A stretch of 64,000 nt of DNA from Azolla pinnata (GCA_037176905.1 JBBBWG010027002.1:1-64000); one strand, 5' to 3'; positions 24,909 through 39,350 are shown, numbered from the stretch's first letter. Numbers and translations are program-made. The notes: generated by a model from the sequence alone, not told the origin.

Positions 24909-27900
24909 TCATTCTTGCACCTGTGCCTTCTTCCTCGCGCTTTTCCATTCATCCTGCATTCCCACATCATTGCAACAGCAGACAGCATCACATACCATAT
25001 AAGGAACTTACATCTGTTTTAGACATCTCTTTTCTGCCCAAAAACACACATGATGCACATCATATAGAGAGCAAACATCTGTTTTGACAAAAAAGACCAG
25101 CAGAAAAAAGCTGCGCTGTTCTATTACCAATGGCACATCATCTGAATCATTCGATTCTCTGGATTCAGCTGGCGAAGCCCTGTCTCCACCGCTCTCAGGT
25201 ACTGGTTTCACGCTGTTCTTACGGGGCCTACCTCTCGGCAGACCAGTGGGTTTTCTCGAGGAAATTCCAGAAGACTTTGTCTCCACCTTCAGTGCTGAAT
25301 AACACAAGCACCATAAAAATATAAAAGATATTATTGCCAGCAAACTCTCCAAATCGTACACATCAGTTTCAACAATGACAGCACAATATTCCAGTTAAGT
25401 GTAAGGAAAAAGGCACTTTCAACTAAAAAACAAAAAGTATACACGTACTCTTTGGGAATGTGGCATCTTCCCTTTCAGATACATGTTCATGGTCCGATGC
25501 TTCAGCATTATCACTCGAGCTATGCTCACTTGCCCTTGCTTCTTCTCCTTCAACCTCTTCCGTTCCTCTTGCTTCTTCAGATTGTTCCTGAACAGTGTCT
25601 TCCCCTTGCTTTGCCTTCTTGTAGGGCCTGGTAGGAGTGAGACTATCTCAATGAATGAATCTGAATAACAAAACTGAATTTCATTCTGGAAGTAAGAACC
25701 CACGTATGGACTACCTCTTCATAGGCAATGACTCTCCTCCAGATTTCCTTTTCTTTTGTGAGCTCTTTGGACCTCTCCTCTTCAACTGCCTGTATGTCAA
25801 ACAGGTGGTAATACAAAAAAGTCACCGAAGCACAGCATATGACACAAAAGACAAACATCAACAAACCCCAGCCTGTGCTGGGGAAGCTTCAACAAATAAC
25901 TCTAATTTATCTTCTTAGATACAGAGATAAGAGGACAGTCTTCCGTAATAGACCAGGGCATGAGATTGCTTGCATACACATCATATTGCATGTATTTTGC
26001 ATAAAAAGTAATAGCAATATTCAAAATTCTAAGAAAAGAAGATAAAGAGTATAGGCAGAGGCAGAACCATACATGCCAGGCTCCGAAGATGCTGGTGTTG
26101 AGGGAGATCCTAGGTCATCCTGTGACACTTATGATTGATTTAGCAAATCACATTCAATGGTACAAGTAAAAATGGCGAACAAATACAAAAGTCACCTTCA
26201 AAAATTCCCATCGCTCCTTGTTTAGCTTCAGATTTTCCACATCCCCATCTTCATAAATCACCTGCAGGAAGAGAAGCAAAGATATATCCAAGTCCAGCAT
26301 AGCCTAAGTGGAAACCCAAATTTTAAAAACAAAATGCTCCAAGTTACCAACCTTGTGCCTCTTCGTTTTCTCGGAGTAATCTTCAATCAATCCATTGTAA
26401 AACCTGAAACAAATGTAAGGCCAAATTTTCAGAAACAATAAAAGTATATAACACACAGGACCAAATGTACACTGCAAAATCATCACATACTTCTTATCAA
26501 GGGGCCACCACACCCTTATTCTGGATCCCACCAAATTTTCACCTTCAGCCTTCTTCGCTGATCTTGATTTAGGTGTCTTTAATCACCAAATACATAGAGC
26601 AAACATATTAGAAACTTCAAACTCATTCATATAGGATTTGGCTTTTGAATACATCGAATGAGATGAAAACCTCGAAATCAGGAATGCTGGTCTTCTTGGC
26701 AGATCTTCTAGGAGTTCCACGTGGACTCATGACAGGCTCGACCTCATCTGAAACTTTATTAATTATATCACCATGTAGACCATCCACATCCTGGTGAAAC
26801 AAAACAAAAATAGATATATATATACACATGTATCATGGACATAATACAATATAATTCCATAACTCTCAAACCAAACTGTGTTCTGATATTTACCTTCTTC
26901 CCACGAGGTCTTTTACCATCAGCTGAGACCTCTTTTGATATTTGCTTCAGCTCGAAAGAATTATCCGTTGGTGACTTGGGTTTCTTAGGCTCAGTTGAAG
27001 CTTCATTTGATATAGTCTTTTTTGCATCCACCAGTCGCTGCCTCTTTGATGCAGGTGTTTTAGCATCAGATGTTATCTCTCTTTTGGATATTGGTGTTTT
27101 TTCCTCAATTGAACTTTCCTGCTTCAGAGCATACCTTTTTGACTCAGATCTACTCTCCTTCATTGCTTCATTGAATGTCTCCTCCGGTGGCTTTGGACTC
27201 TTGATTGAAATCCTTACACGTTTTCTGCCAGACCCATCAAACCCAGGGGTTGCTGAATCAGCACTAGCCATTTCAGACATAGTATGGTCTTCCACATTCA
27301 GTTCAGCATTTGCCCCAGCATTGCCTGAGGTTTTATCAATAGAAGACCTCTTCATGGTTTCTTTCTCTTTTGGAGGTCTGCCTACTCTTCTACGCTTTGG
27401 GGAGACAGACCCTATAGGTTCTTGCTTCTCTATGTTCGGCTCATTTTCTGAAAATTTATTTCTCTCACTGCGGCCTTTATTACGTTCTGAACCCTTGTGA
27501 TCCTCATTAGAAACAGATGGCAAAACATTGACATCTTGATCTCCATCGTAACCAGAAGATTCATTGATTCTATCCTGGTTTTGAGGTTCATTTTCATCGC
27601 CTACAGATTCTTTATCAGGCTCACGCTGTTTGCCACCAGCTGTGTCATCATCCAAGGAGCCTTCATTGCCTTTTCTCTGCTTCTTGGGAGCCTGACAAAA
27701 CAACTAATTACACTCGAGAAATAAAGAGTTAATCCACATAGAAGAAGATTGGATCTGAAAATTACCATTTCCATGAGGAAAGGCAGAGAAGATTTCATCT
27801 GTGAAAAGTTACAGCTCTCCACAAAAATGGTGGGTAAATGAGATCCATCAACCTGCAAAGATTCGGTTTTAATACTGCGATAAAGCAAAAAGAGTGATTT

Positions 27901-30900
27901 GAGGATCCAAGGTTTCCAGTTTTTTCACCATGTTTTCTTCTCTCACATTCTCGGGTATCTTGTAGATTGAAACAGGGACTGGAATTTTATCTTCATCCTT
28001 ATACTTTGGTATTTCAGCACCAGCCAAATCTTTCACAATCATAATGCCAATGTCGCAAAGAATATGAGTGCTCTGGTGAACAAAAAGTTCCATTCCAGTC
28101 AGAAAATGTTGGTTCTGCAAATACATCACCCACAAAAAAGCTTACCTCTGTCTTTGTGGCATCTATCTCGTCCTCTGCAAGTTTCATTTTACGAAAGATA
28201 GAAAGGATCAATGCAAATCGACCCAAATCCTCTTCTTTTTCATCACCAAGCCTAGTTTCTTCACCCTCACTATTGAGCAAAGCCCATATGTACAAAGACA
28301 GTTGCCTGAAAGGTAAATAAGGAGAATAAACTAGTTCTTTTTAGTCAAACTCATTTACAAATGCATAGTGTGTGCAGGACCCAAAAGGTTATGTGCATTA
28401 CTTGAAACAAGGATTCACGGTTTCAGTATTGGGACCTCCTTCAGCAAGACTTGGAAACTTTGTTTCCCGGGCTAGTGTATGAACATAATAGAAGAGTATA
28501 TATTCAGGATAGTGAATAATTGGAGAATCATCTGACTGCCCCAACACAGTGATATCTTGTAACCGTGCTTGTCTACGTGAAGTTTCAATAAAATTGCAAA
28601 GTTCCTGTTTTACCTGGCATGTTTGCATTAAAAAAGAGAATGTCTGTAAGCTTTCATTGCTACAATATTTCCTACAGTGAAATTAGCTTGCAAAAACATC
28701 TATTGCTGATCAATGAGTATGACATACTGATACATAAAGTCCTAATTATTGAAGCATAAAACAACTGAAACATGACTCACTTCTGTCAAAAGCTCAGCAT
28801 CTATATCAACACCAGCACTCAATGCAAGGGCACATCCATACTTCTGAGGAATAGCTCGCTCCCTCAAAAGCTTGATCAACTTCCTCAAAAACCCACGTTT
28901 CACAAAGTCGCAAAAATCCTGAAGAAAAGAAGTACAATTAGCAACTAGCAAAAAGAGGTATACTATACGAGATGAAGCAATAAAGAGCAATTAGGTTTGA
29001 GTGACATCACCATAGCAAGCATAACAACTGCATGAAATGTTGAGGCTGAAATTTGGGCATCATATCTCTTTGAAAGCTGTAAAAAACATTTTCCTGCTGC
29101 TAGTCGAAGGTTATCCTTATCAAGGCGGCTGAAAATCGACAATGAAAAGCCATCTTAGGTAGAACAAGTCAAAAATGGAAGGAATGAAGGTTTAAGTTAG
29201 AGTTGCAGACCTCGACTGTATTTCATTTGACACTTCCCCACATTCTAGAAATTTCAATAGTATCCCAGAAAGACCTTTGAATCGTTGTACTTGCTGAACA
29301 TCCTTATTGGGAAGAAAACTCTTCACAAGAGTTCTGAGACCAAAAATCTGTCAATCAACAAAATCTGCATGCATTAAGGTGTGTTCCCTCTTCCAATCAA
29401 ATTTGTGGAGAATATGAGCATGTCCAGTGAGATCCAGAAAACGAAACACAATCAGATTCACACCTTCAGACGAGTAGTTTCACTGATGACAGCATGATCA
29501 CTATCCTCTTCATCAACAGCATCCTGCAATGGAACACACGCAATTAAGAAAAGACAAAGCATAGAGATAATTCACATTAGATAAACAACACTTACTGAGT
29601 TCCTTCTGAAAAGATCTTTTGTAAGAAAATTTACAAGAACATCCTCCGACGTTTCAAAGACAGAAACATCATGCTGAGCTATGCACCCGAGGGACTGCAG
29701 GATTGTTGAGAGATTCACGCCAGAAACTAGAAGGTCGAGAAGTTTCTAAAATAAAAGCAGACATGAATTTATTGAATCCTCACAGAGACAAAATATATAA
29801 CCTACAGGCATGCACCTACCCTGTACAAAGTTGAGAAAATCTTCAAACCAGAATCGCCATTTATTGCAGCAAGTGCTTTGACTGCATACTTTACTTGTTT
29901 GCGAGTTCCCTCAATGCATAATTTTTCAAGCAAATCGACTGAGCTGGATGAAACAGGGAAGGGGGCCCAGAGGAAATAAATTATCAGCATCAACAATCCA
30001 GCAGCTTTAGTAGAAATACACATTTATATTAGTTCCTATTTGCTTTAACAGATTGTACAACGGATATCTCTGTGCAGCTTCCACATCATTCCAATTATAT
30101 CGACTTGTGCAATATCTAAATGGTGAAGGATGGCATGCTACTCCAATCTCGTGTATTAATGACATTGAAGTTGGAAGAGGAGACACAAAAACTTATATTT
30201 AATCCATACATTTCTTTTTGTTACAGATACTATATTAGAGCATTCGCACAGATTTATACTTCCATATATTTCACATAAACATTCCCACAATTGCTGTAAT
30301 AAGGTCCTAGCTGTGCATTGCAAAATCGATCTTTGATTGGAAATTGATCTCACCTGGACTCTTCAGTAACCTGACCTTGCAACGAGCCAAATATCTGCAC
30401 TGATCCTTCCTTGAGAAAGTCTCTGTCATCCTTTAGCAACTCCATGATACTTCCCTCAAGACCTTCAATAAGATTAGGAAAGTACCTTGCAAACACCTTA
30501 TAAAACCAATTCAGGACTTAGGAACTTTTAAATCTCAAGTTCTAGTGAAGGGAGATGTTAGCAATTGAAGGTAGCTTACACATACCACAAGTAAACCCAT
30601 GCTCGCCCTCAGTAACTTCTCATCTCCAAGCTTATTATACTCTTCTAACTGTTTAACTAATGCCCGCATGTGCTCTCTTCCAAAAAGTGTATATGAGCAT
30701 TTTACTGAAAGAATCTTCAAGAACTCATGCCGGGGATGTTTATCATCTATCCTCTCCAGCAGATTCCTCTGGATGACAAAAGATAATTTCAAAACAAGAT
30801 GATATACTATTTGGAATGAAATTAATCTCGCCTAAAAGTTGTTACCTTCAACGACAGGGCTTGAGAAAGTGTTGTGTTTACATCCAATAATTCAGCCAAA

Positions 30901-33900
30901 TTTTTCAGTAATTTGTCATCTTTCAACTGAATCAATTCACGAAGCTCAGATTCTGCATTTGCGGGATCCATAAAGGAAGGTCCCATGTTCTTGCAAGATA
31001 AGAGAAGCCTCTTCATGTTTTCCTCATCCTTACATGGAAAAATATATCAGTATTGTATGCACAGCTTATGTAAAAACTAAAGACGCAAGCATGAAGGCTT
31101 ACTGAAAAATAGTACCATACCTCTGGTTTTTGCAGATACCGTAAATAGTTTTGCATTTCAACATGCAATCTGCAAATACCCAAAGTAACACAAATTTTTG
31201 CAAATATTTGGAGCAAATAAAAGAGAATACTGTATAGATTCTTTCAAACACAACATTGTAAATATAGATGATTGTAGAAAACAGTTCAACATAGATTTAG
31301 CTACCTTTGCTTTTGCTGCAAAATCCTTTCTAGAGCTTTCACATCATTCTCATCAAACACACTGAAAAACGAAATCCAACACTTTGCTCTTTCAACCACA
31401 GGGAAATCCGCAGGGAACAACTGCTCAGAAAAAACCAGCTCCATAGCCTGAGCTCTGTATGTACATAAAACATACCAATATTGTTAAATTATTTAAACAG
31501 TTTGAGATAAATTAGTGTAGCCAATCATCTGTAAGCGCCAACCTGAGCTCTTTGCATTCTTTGTCAAAACAGCATCTGATCAACTTGCTGGGAATCCAAT
31601 TGAAAGATTCCATCACAAAAGTTGGATCTTCGAAGCTTTTTGAGCATAGCGCTTGGTACACTCCTGTCAATCGTTGCAACGTTTCATGCCTTACCTGCAC
31701 CTGTAGCAAGCACGCAATAAACACAAAATAATTAACCATAGTAGATCCTATGAAAGTTCAGAACTAATAATAAGATAACAGACCCAACCTCTGTATCACG
31801 CAGGCGTTCAGATGCACGTTTCAATATGTTGACAGCAATTGTCTGTGGATTCGACATAGCATAGGCACATATTGCACCAACCACTTGTAGTCTTACTGCA
31901 TCATCAACATCTTGAATATGCTCACTGAGAGCATCTGCCAATCCAGGTTTTACTCAGTACAAGTAACTTGAACAAACCTTTTAGTAAATTAAAATGGCGA
32001 TGAACCCTTAAAGATTATTCCAATGCCATGAAGAGCTATCAACTCACTTAGCAGTTCTCCTGCCACATTGGTAGAAGCGTTATTTAACAGACATTTTTTG
32101 CTGCTTTCAACCATTGCAAGTCGAACATCTACAGATTTGTCGTTAAACCTCTTCAAACATTCGCTGAAAAGTTTATCGAATTTTTCTGATACACCCTTAC
32201 GAGAAGCAAAAAGGCGCCCTACTAGCTTCACAGCCTTTACCCGTACATCTACCTTTTCAGACTGCAGGAAACAAATCGAGGACAGACTCTTCAACACAAA
32301 AGCTTCACCCAGTAAAAAGCAAAATGAAAATAAGCATGAACTTTCAGACTTCAATGTTTTACCAACAATTCATCTTTCAACTTGGGAATCAGATGAACAA
32401 GCAAACTAGGGGCACGAATATAAATCTCCAAAATCAAGTCATGATAAGAATCCCGCCATTTGCTTTTCGAAGACTTTACTTCTGATAGAACTGATGTAAG
32501 AAATGCTTCCACATAATCCTTGATATGATTAGCACACTCTTCAAACACAGCTCCAGCAAGTATATAAGCAGCATTTGATACCCCCTAAAAGGTTAAATTC
32601 AATCATCATTATTCTGTATTACAATTACCAAGGTTTTTAGCGGCAGCACATGGTAGTAAATTTCACCTTTCTTCCACTCAGCAAGTGAGTTAAAAGCACC
32701 TCGATCAACGGCTGTGGTATTTCTTCTTCATTCTCCAGAAGGATTAAGCTCATGATTTTTTTCATTGGGGCCATCATTTGTGCTGGTTTATCCCTATTTT
32801 CCAGACAGTGAAATTTAACATGAACTCTATATGCCAGAAATTTAAGCATCAGCAGTATAGAGAATAGTAAAACATAGTTTATTAGTACTAGTGAACATTT
32901 GGTGTAGTTATCATTATTAAAATCAGATGAAGTAAAAAGAATCCACTTTGGAGAACTAATAGCTGCTGGAAAATGCACAAGAGAAGGGTGCCTAAACAAA
33001 AATGCCAGTCTTCCAGGTTTACACAGAAAGGGAGAAAATAAAGATATAGGAAGAGCACAGTAAGAGAGAATGCACAATCACACAGTGAAAAACAAAAACT
33101 GCGAGAATCCTTCCAATGCGACTGACACTGATCATAGTTGTCCCTCAATTACTGATTGAGTGCACAATCACACAGTGAAGGGAAACTGCAAATACTGATT
33201 GACAATTAAAAACTCAATGCAGCAACAGAATCAGAGCCATCAGTGTTGCAAAAAGTAGGGAGCCATGAAGCCTATACATTTTATGGATGAAATTTTCTTG
33301 ACTACAACCAACTGTGAACGGCACAAGATCAAAAGCAAAGATTGCATTGTCACAGAATGGGGACTATTCGTGGTAATAGGGATCGTGTTCAACTTTTAAG
33401 TCCACACAAGAAATTTTAAGAGCGATTATAGAAATATTTTAGCTGTTCACCCAAAATAATGTGGATTTTCCTTAATGATTTTGCTAAAATGCTGTGCATA
33501 TCTATTGGCTGCTCAAATGCCCGCATAAATAATGAAATGTGAGATGAATTCTTGAACAGCAAACGGCAAATTTTACTGTATCTAGTGTGATGCTGCTTGG
33601 CCATGTTGAAAGGATGGAATTGCAATTGATCCAGAGAAGGCAAAGGCCATTCGTAGGCAATGCACAGTAGAGTGCTGTGATACCTGACAAACACTAAACT
33701 GCAAAACAGCCCACTCCATCATTCATCTGGATAGCACTATGTGCAAAACCACGAGGACTTGAAAGTTTTTCTATCGCAAGGATCAATTGTCAAACCAGAA
33801 GATTGAAGAAGGTGTTTCATGTGTTTGTGTAGGTCCCAGATAAAACTATGCATAACATATTGATGCATAGGCATAAACCAATATGGTTCAGACAGGTATT

Positions 33901-36900
33901 CTATGCAAATTGTAACTAAATAAAGCCAAATGCAACTATTCGGTAACAAAACAAGAAGCCTTGGGGAGTGATTTATTCCACCAAGAAGTTCTGTAATTAT
34001 TTCATATGGGAAATCACATGGATCATTCTGCTCTTTGGCATCTGATCAACAAACTGAAGTTGACAGGAATGTTAGCAATTCAAATGTTTCTACTCCATGA
34101 ATTGTCAATTTTGCAATTTCCCCATACCCCTAGCATAGTGCATGCAACAGCCAACTGACAATGACAGAATCAAGGTAGATATTAATAGGAGTGCCTCACG
34201 ACTTCCCGAATGCTGCAAATTTCAATGCAGCATGCTTTAATAGGATGGATCCCTGCTGACCCAAACAAATGGCTGAATGAGATGGAGTATTAAATAGCTC
34301 ACATGATTCCACCAGGAAGGAATGAATAGAAATCAGCGCCCGAAAGAAAGAAAGGAAGATATATTAACATCTCCTTAGGCCAATAACATATGTGCCACTG
34401 AGTCAAAGATATGACATCATCAGAGGAGCAATGTATGTGCAAGGAGATTATCAGTAGGCAAAAGTGTGTTTGACAATAATACAACAAAGCCATCATTAGA
34501 GGGCATGATGAAGTAGGAGGAAGTCATTGTTCTGGATGCATTACAAGCCAAACTGTATGGTCAAAAGTGGCAAGGGCACGTATAGCTTTCACAAGACTGA
34601 CATACACCAGAGATTGGGAAAACAAACTCAGAAGGAGAGGACGGCACACAAACCAACAATTCCATTGCAACCTTTCCAGGAATGGGAGTTCAAATTTTGT
34701 TGTGTCATTCACATCAAGAAATAAATAGTGGTGAATATTAAGCGAAAAATGTATTTGTATACAGTGATAGAAAATAAATTTCTCAAAAACGTTTTCCTCT
34801 ATTAATGCTTGTTCCAACCTAAATCTGCACGATAATGTATGTTTTCTAATTCTGATTTTGTTTTGGAGTTTTTTGATACAAAATGAGAAACAACACCATG
34901 CATCAGTCAAAGAGCGAGTAATTACCTCACTGTAGCAAAGAAAGTCTGGAACATCTCATGTATGAGATCATTACATTCGATATTCAGCATTACAATACAC
35001 GACCGCACAGATGCAACAGTGCTCAAAATGTGAAGTCGCGTTCCGAAGTAAGGGCTTGAGATATCGTTAAGACCTCTGAATGTGGCTACTATCAATTCAA
35101 ATATTTCCTGGATACCTCGTTAAGAAAACAACTAGAGGTCAGAGCATATTTGGCTTCGCTTTGCTGGAAAAAAAATATAGGTGAAAGAGGCATCCTTACC
35201 TCCCATGTTTCATCAGTGAAAGGAGCATCAGGAGCAACAATTCTAAGAATCTCACTAATACATGAGGCGACCAATACTTGTATATCTTTATCTTTATGCT
35301 TTAAAAGGCTTGGGTCGACTAAGGCATCAATAGAGGGTTGTAACGCTGACAGCACACCTTGACCAGGTTGTTGCTTTATAATCATAAACAATGCTGAAGC
35401 TTCCTGCACACAAAAGTTACATAAAGTTAATTTTCATGAAGACACCATCACCATATTAAACATGGTGACAGTTTGCCTTATTTCTTAGAATACCCTACAT
35501 TTTCATGACGTCTCCTCAAATATCTTTCGGTCATGCACAGTAATTCCTGACCTGACATGCTCAGTGAGTAACAGAATTTCCTTTGACAAATACTCAGCAT
35601 TTAATCCCCATCAAAACAATGATATGACGAGAATCTGTACCCATTAAGCACAACCACACTTAATAGCTCCAAATACCCGTAGTATTCATGATATCCACTC
35701 AAATATTTCTAACAAATGTAGACAAATTCTTCACCTTATTCCCAACCGATGCAATAATATGATGAACATTTTTATCACCCAATAGAAAATACCATCACGG
35801 GTTTCCTTTATTTACATAAACACCTTAAATTTTTGTGATTCCCCTGATTGAACATGCTCAGCAAGGACACGATTTCCTTTCATGAAAACTCTGTTGATTC
35901 ATTCCCAACCAAAACAGTGATATGATGAGAATTTCTTTACCCAAAGTATATGTAAACACCGCCACAATTTTTCTTTATGCACTCAAGCAACTTAAATTTT
36001 CAAGATATCTCCTCGATCATCTCAGGCTGACGCAGAGACATTCTTGACATAAGGGGTTAATTAAGCACAGAATTTCCTTCATTCAGATAGAATTTTGTAT
36101 TTTATAGATCTGCTGTCAGGATTGAGTTCAGAAATTTTCCAAGTTCATTCATCCTCGACCAAAACAGTGAGATTACGGGAATTTATTCGCCCACAACATA
36201 TGATAATTCCACCATGAAACATCGCCACACAGTTTATTTATTTCGCAAATACTACAGAATTTCCTACAAGGATTACAGTGTTCCCAAAACAATGACATGA
36301 TGAGGTTTTCTTTACCCAAAAAATATGAAAACATTGCCACAGTTCTTTCTACCCCTAATATCCTGAATTTTCAAGATATCCCCTCAAATATCTCTAGCCG
36401 GTACAGAGAAATTTTTGACTGAATGTGATTCAGTCAGTACAGAATTTCCTTTGAGAAATACTGAGTTCAATCATTCTCAAAATAATCAATGATATGGCAA
36501 AATTTACTTTGCCCAAAATATATTGAACTGCCATTACTGAACACTACAAAAGTTTTTCTTCATTTCCCCAAATACCCTAATTTTTCATGATATACCCCTC
36601 AAATATCTGTATTCAATGCAGAGAATTTCTTGACCTATTGTGTTCAGTGACTGCACAATTTCCCTTGAGGAGTATAGAGTTCATCAACTTCTAAACAAAA
36701 CAATGGCATGATGAGAATTCCTTCACTCAAAGAACATGAAAAGAAAAGCAACAAGGTAAGTGGAAACAAACAACAAAATACCTTGAGTAATTCAATTAAG
36801 GCATCTCTCGAACTGGGCAGTCGAGAAAACCTCTTCCCGACATCAGTAATCTTTGCCAAATTGGGACCTGAAGCCTCTCCTGCTTCATTCTTCTCACCGC

Positions 36901-36907
36901 GCGCCAT
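24909..36907 (-). CDS. PDS5: Sister-chromatid cohesion protein PDS5 homologue (PDS5A/B type), complete
   Basis: Cohesin regulator that binds the SMC/kleisin ring in the nucleus. Thirty-three exons (high-low): 36907-36782, 35403-35200, 35107-34926, 32793-32667, 32584-32363, 32261-32048, 31934-31789, 31700-31543, 31454-31305, 31169-31121, 31028-30846, 30768-30586, 30496-30354, 29943-29820, 29745-29596, 29523-29464, 29347-29211, 29128-29011, 28918-28781, 28613-28402, 28305-28146, 28072-27929, 27852-27766, 27691-26894, 26790-26671, 26576-26491, 26403-26352, 26261-26196, 26119-26073, 25789-25715, 25627-25449, 25294-25128, 24953-24909. Frame holds throughout: 1683 aa, the long plant class. HEAT-like repeats cover about residues 20-1090, a charged linker about 1140-1445, a Tudor-like fold about 1456-1512 (LVGSRIRVWWPLDKKFYNGL). 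AT-hooks lie near 1243 (VGRPPK) and 1635 (RGRPRK). It ends SDDVPLDEWKSARKKAQVQE. Exon 22 could end at 27947 instead, and exon 8 could start at 31694. Confidence 0.94.
32794..34925. other. PDS5 intron 3 (2.1 kb)
   Basis: The longest PDS5 intron. Open frames here are short and unrecognised. Near 34340-34400 it carries a word cluster (GATATATTAACATCTCC, CTTAGGCCAAT) that recurs around 38330-38400 and 47785-47905, so part of the intron probably derives from a dispersed repeat family. Confidence 0.55.
35430..36780. repeat. Degenerate tandem repeat filling PDS5 intron 1
   Basis: About six diverged units of roughly 170-240 bp. Recurring words are AACAATGATATGATGAGAAT, TTTACCCAAAATATATG, CACCATCACCATATT-like runs, TTTTCAAGATATCTCCTCAAAT and CAGAATTTCCTTTGA. 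The array spans nearly the whole intron between exons 1 and 2. Confidence 0.8.
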
Positions 36908-38214
36908 GTCTCTCTTAACCCTTCTCTCGCTTTTGTTTGACCTAAAGATCAAGTTTTTCCTACTGGAATTTCGAAATTTCCATAGCCTGCATCTTTCAAA
37001 CAGTAGAGAAATTTAGGCTTCAAAGGCCCGATGGTCTCAATTTTTTTGTGTTCAGTTCCTTTTTTTTTACAAATTTTCTATGACGGGGTTTCTCACCAAT
37101 TTGTTCACGCTTCCATAGAATGCATCCTATCCCATCTAAGAACAAGTGCCTGCAACTTTATTCTCTCTCTCTCTCTTTCAGCCACAGTTTTCATTCATTC
37201 GTACTTTGTTTTACTTTAACCCTAAAACCTCGGCCACTGTCAAAGCCATCGTTTAGCCAGCAAACCTGTTCATCAAATCCGGTTTCCTTTTCCCCCTCAC
37301 GAATTCCACTCCAAATCATTGATGGGATTGTTTTTCTTACCAATTTCTCAAGCTCCCATACCCTCCACAGACTGCATCTTCCGGAAACCTAGAATACAAA
37401 ACTGCGAAATTTCGTATCTCTGTTTCAACCATATCGCTCTTTCTTGGAACGGGAAAGGAAAAACCTTCCCCAAACTCTACGACCACGCTTATTCTCCTTC
37501 TCGAATTCAAGGCATACGATATTTGTTGAATGAGAAACTCAGGTTTCCATAAAAGTCAGTCTGCTAACCTGCGAAGGGGAGCCTCCGAGCCCCCTTTTTT
37601 TGTCCTGTGTGTTCCTTCTGGAGAGGAAGGAGGAGGGCGGGAGTGACGAAATCGAAGCTCTGGAAGAAATGGGTGGAGCTCAGAAATGGCAAAAAGCAGC
37701 GCGGATACAGATGGGTCGTCGTGACGCAGCCCCGGAGCAGATCGACGAGGAAGAAGAAGAAGAAGATATGAGCAGAGAAAGAGAGAAGGGGAGGAGCGGG
37801 GGAGGAGGGAGCAGGAGGAGGAGGAGGAGACGAGGAAGCAAACCCTAAAAAAACACAGAGGAAACAGAGGGTTTATGGAAGGCCGCGCTCTCTGAGAAAG
37901 GTTTTCTTCTTCTTCTTCTTCTTCTTCTTCTTCTTCTTTCTTCTTCTTCTTCTTCTTCTTCTTCTGTGTTTTTTTCCCTCTATGGAAAAAGAGGAAGTAG
38001 AAGAGGAGTTATGATGATGATGTTGATGATCATGATCATGAACCTCATCTCTTCTTCAGAGCTCTTCATTTCTGCAAACAAACAGACAGAGAGAATGAAA
38101 TCTCAGAAAGGAGTTTCAGGAGGGAAAAGAAATTCTAACGCGAAGCCTGAGATCTGCAAGAGTATATATAATATAGGGCGATCATCGGGATTTATATATG
38201 CCGAGCTGGGTTGC
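36908..38214. other. PDS5 upstream region with a long CTT tract
   Basis: Presumed PDS5 promoter. Pyrimidine-rich in the gene sense in places. A (CTT)n run with one interruption lies at about 37903-37964. The open frame 37600-37848 (+) encodes low-complexity Glu/Arg/Gly sequence from purine repeats and is unlikely to be a gene. Confidence 0.5.
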
Positions 38215-39350
38215 TGCTGCTGCGAGTTTTAAGAGGGTAGAATAATTTTTAAATACAAGCTCCAGATCACACCGGATCAAGATCTCCTGGAGTGTAGGGT
38301 GATCGAGATGATATCATTTAAGGAAAAGAAAGAAAGAACGAAAGATATATTACTGTCTTCGAAAACCAAAATTGGCCCATGAGACAAACGATACAACATC
38401 GGGCAAAGTACAGAAAATGAAAACGAAAACGAAAACAAACAAGAGATAAGTTAAAGCATGCCCTTTGTTAGCTGGAAACGAGCGAGTTTCAGGTGCTGCT
38501 ACAAGTTTTAGGAAGAGTTTTAGGGGGGGGAGGAGGGGAATTTTTAATGCAAGCTCCAAATCACACCGGATCAAGATCTGCTAGAGTATATGGTTTATCA
38601 AGATTACATCAATTTAAGCATGTCCTTTGAAACAAACAAGCACGAGGCCTAGTTGGGCTGCCCTATCTGCTGCTACAATTTTAAAGAACAAGTTTTAGGA
38701 GGGAAGACACAATTGAAAGACAAGCTCCAAATCTGGCTGAGCTACTCCCCGTGTTGTTTCAAGTTTTAGGAACGAGTTTTAGGAGGTAAAAAAAAAAGTA
38801 AAGAAAACACAAGCTTCGGATCCCAACTAGAGTAACAGGTGACTGAGATGAGATCATCTCTATAGCGTGCCCTTTGCTCGCTGAGTTCAAGGCCTGCCTT
38901 GTGCTGTTTCAGGATCTGAGGAATGAGTAAAAAAAAATGAACACAAGGCTCAGATCCCATCTTAATCGATTGGAGTATCAAAACAATCAATTTGAGGCTT
39001 GGCTGGTCCGCTCCCCATGTTATTGCAACTTTTTAAATGAATTTTAGGAGGGAAATAAAATAAGCACAAGCTCCAAACACCACCTCCAAGAGATCTGTTG
39101 GAACTTATGGAGTATCAAACCATCAAGATCCGTATTAGCTATATAGCAAGCCCTCTGCTAGCCAGAAACGAATGAGTTCAAGGCCTAGATGGCCCGTTTC
39201 GCATGCTGTTGCAAGTTTTAGGAAAGAGTTTAAACACGAGCATTGAATCCCATCTTATTGTGTAATTGGTTGGAGTATTAGACAATTAGGATGATATCAT
39301 CTACATAGAGTGCCCTTTACTTCCTAGAAACAAATGAGTTCGAGGCTTGG
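38215..39350. repeat. Irregular tandem repeat, unit about 120-190 bp
   Basis: Six or seven diverged units with AAGTTTTAGGAA followed by GAGTTTTAGGAGGG, then ACAAGCTCCAAATC, AAGATCTGCTGGAGTAT, GATATCATCTA and GCATGCCCTTTGCTAGC variants. Unit length varies through internal deletions. Copy 38325-38400 also contains the dispersed element TTGGCCCATGAGACAAA shared with 47870. Confidence 0.8.

Noticed and set aside
26835-27500. 221-codon open frame on the + strand
   Set aside because: It is antisense to the large PDS5 exon 27691-26894, whose reading and splice phases are strongly supported.
37600-37848. 82-codon open frame upstream of PDS5
   Set aside because: Glu/Arg/Gly low-complexity product of purine repeats in a promoter region.
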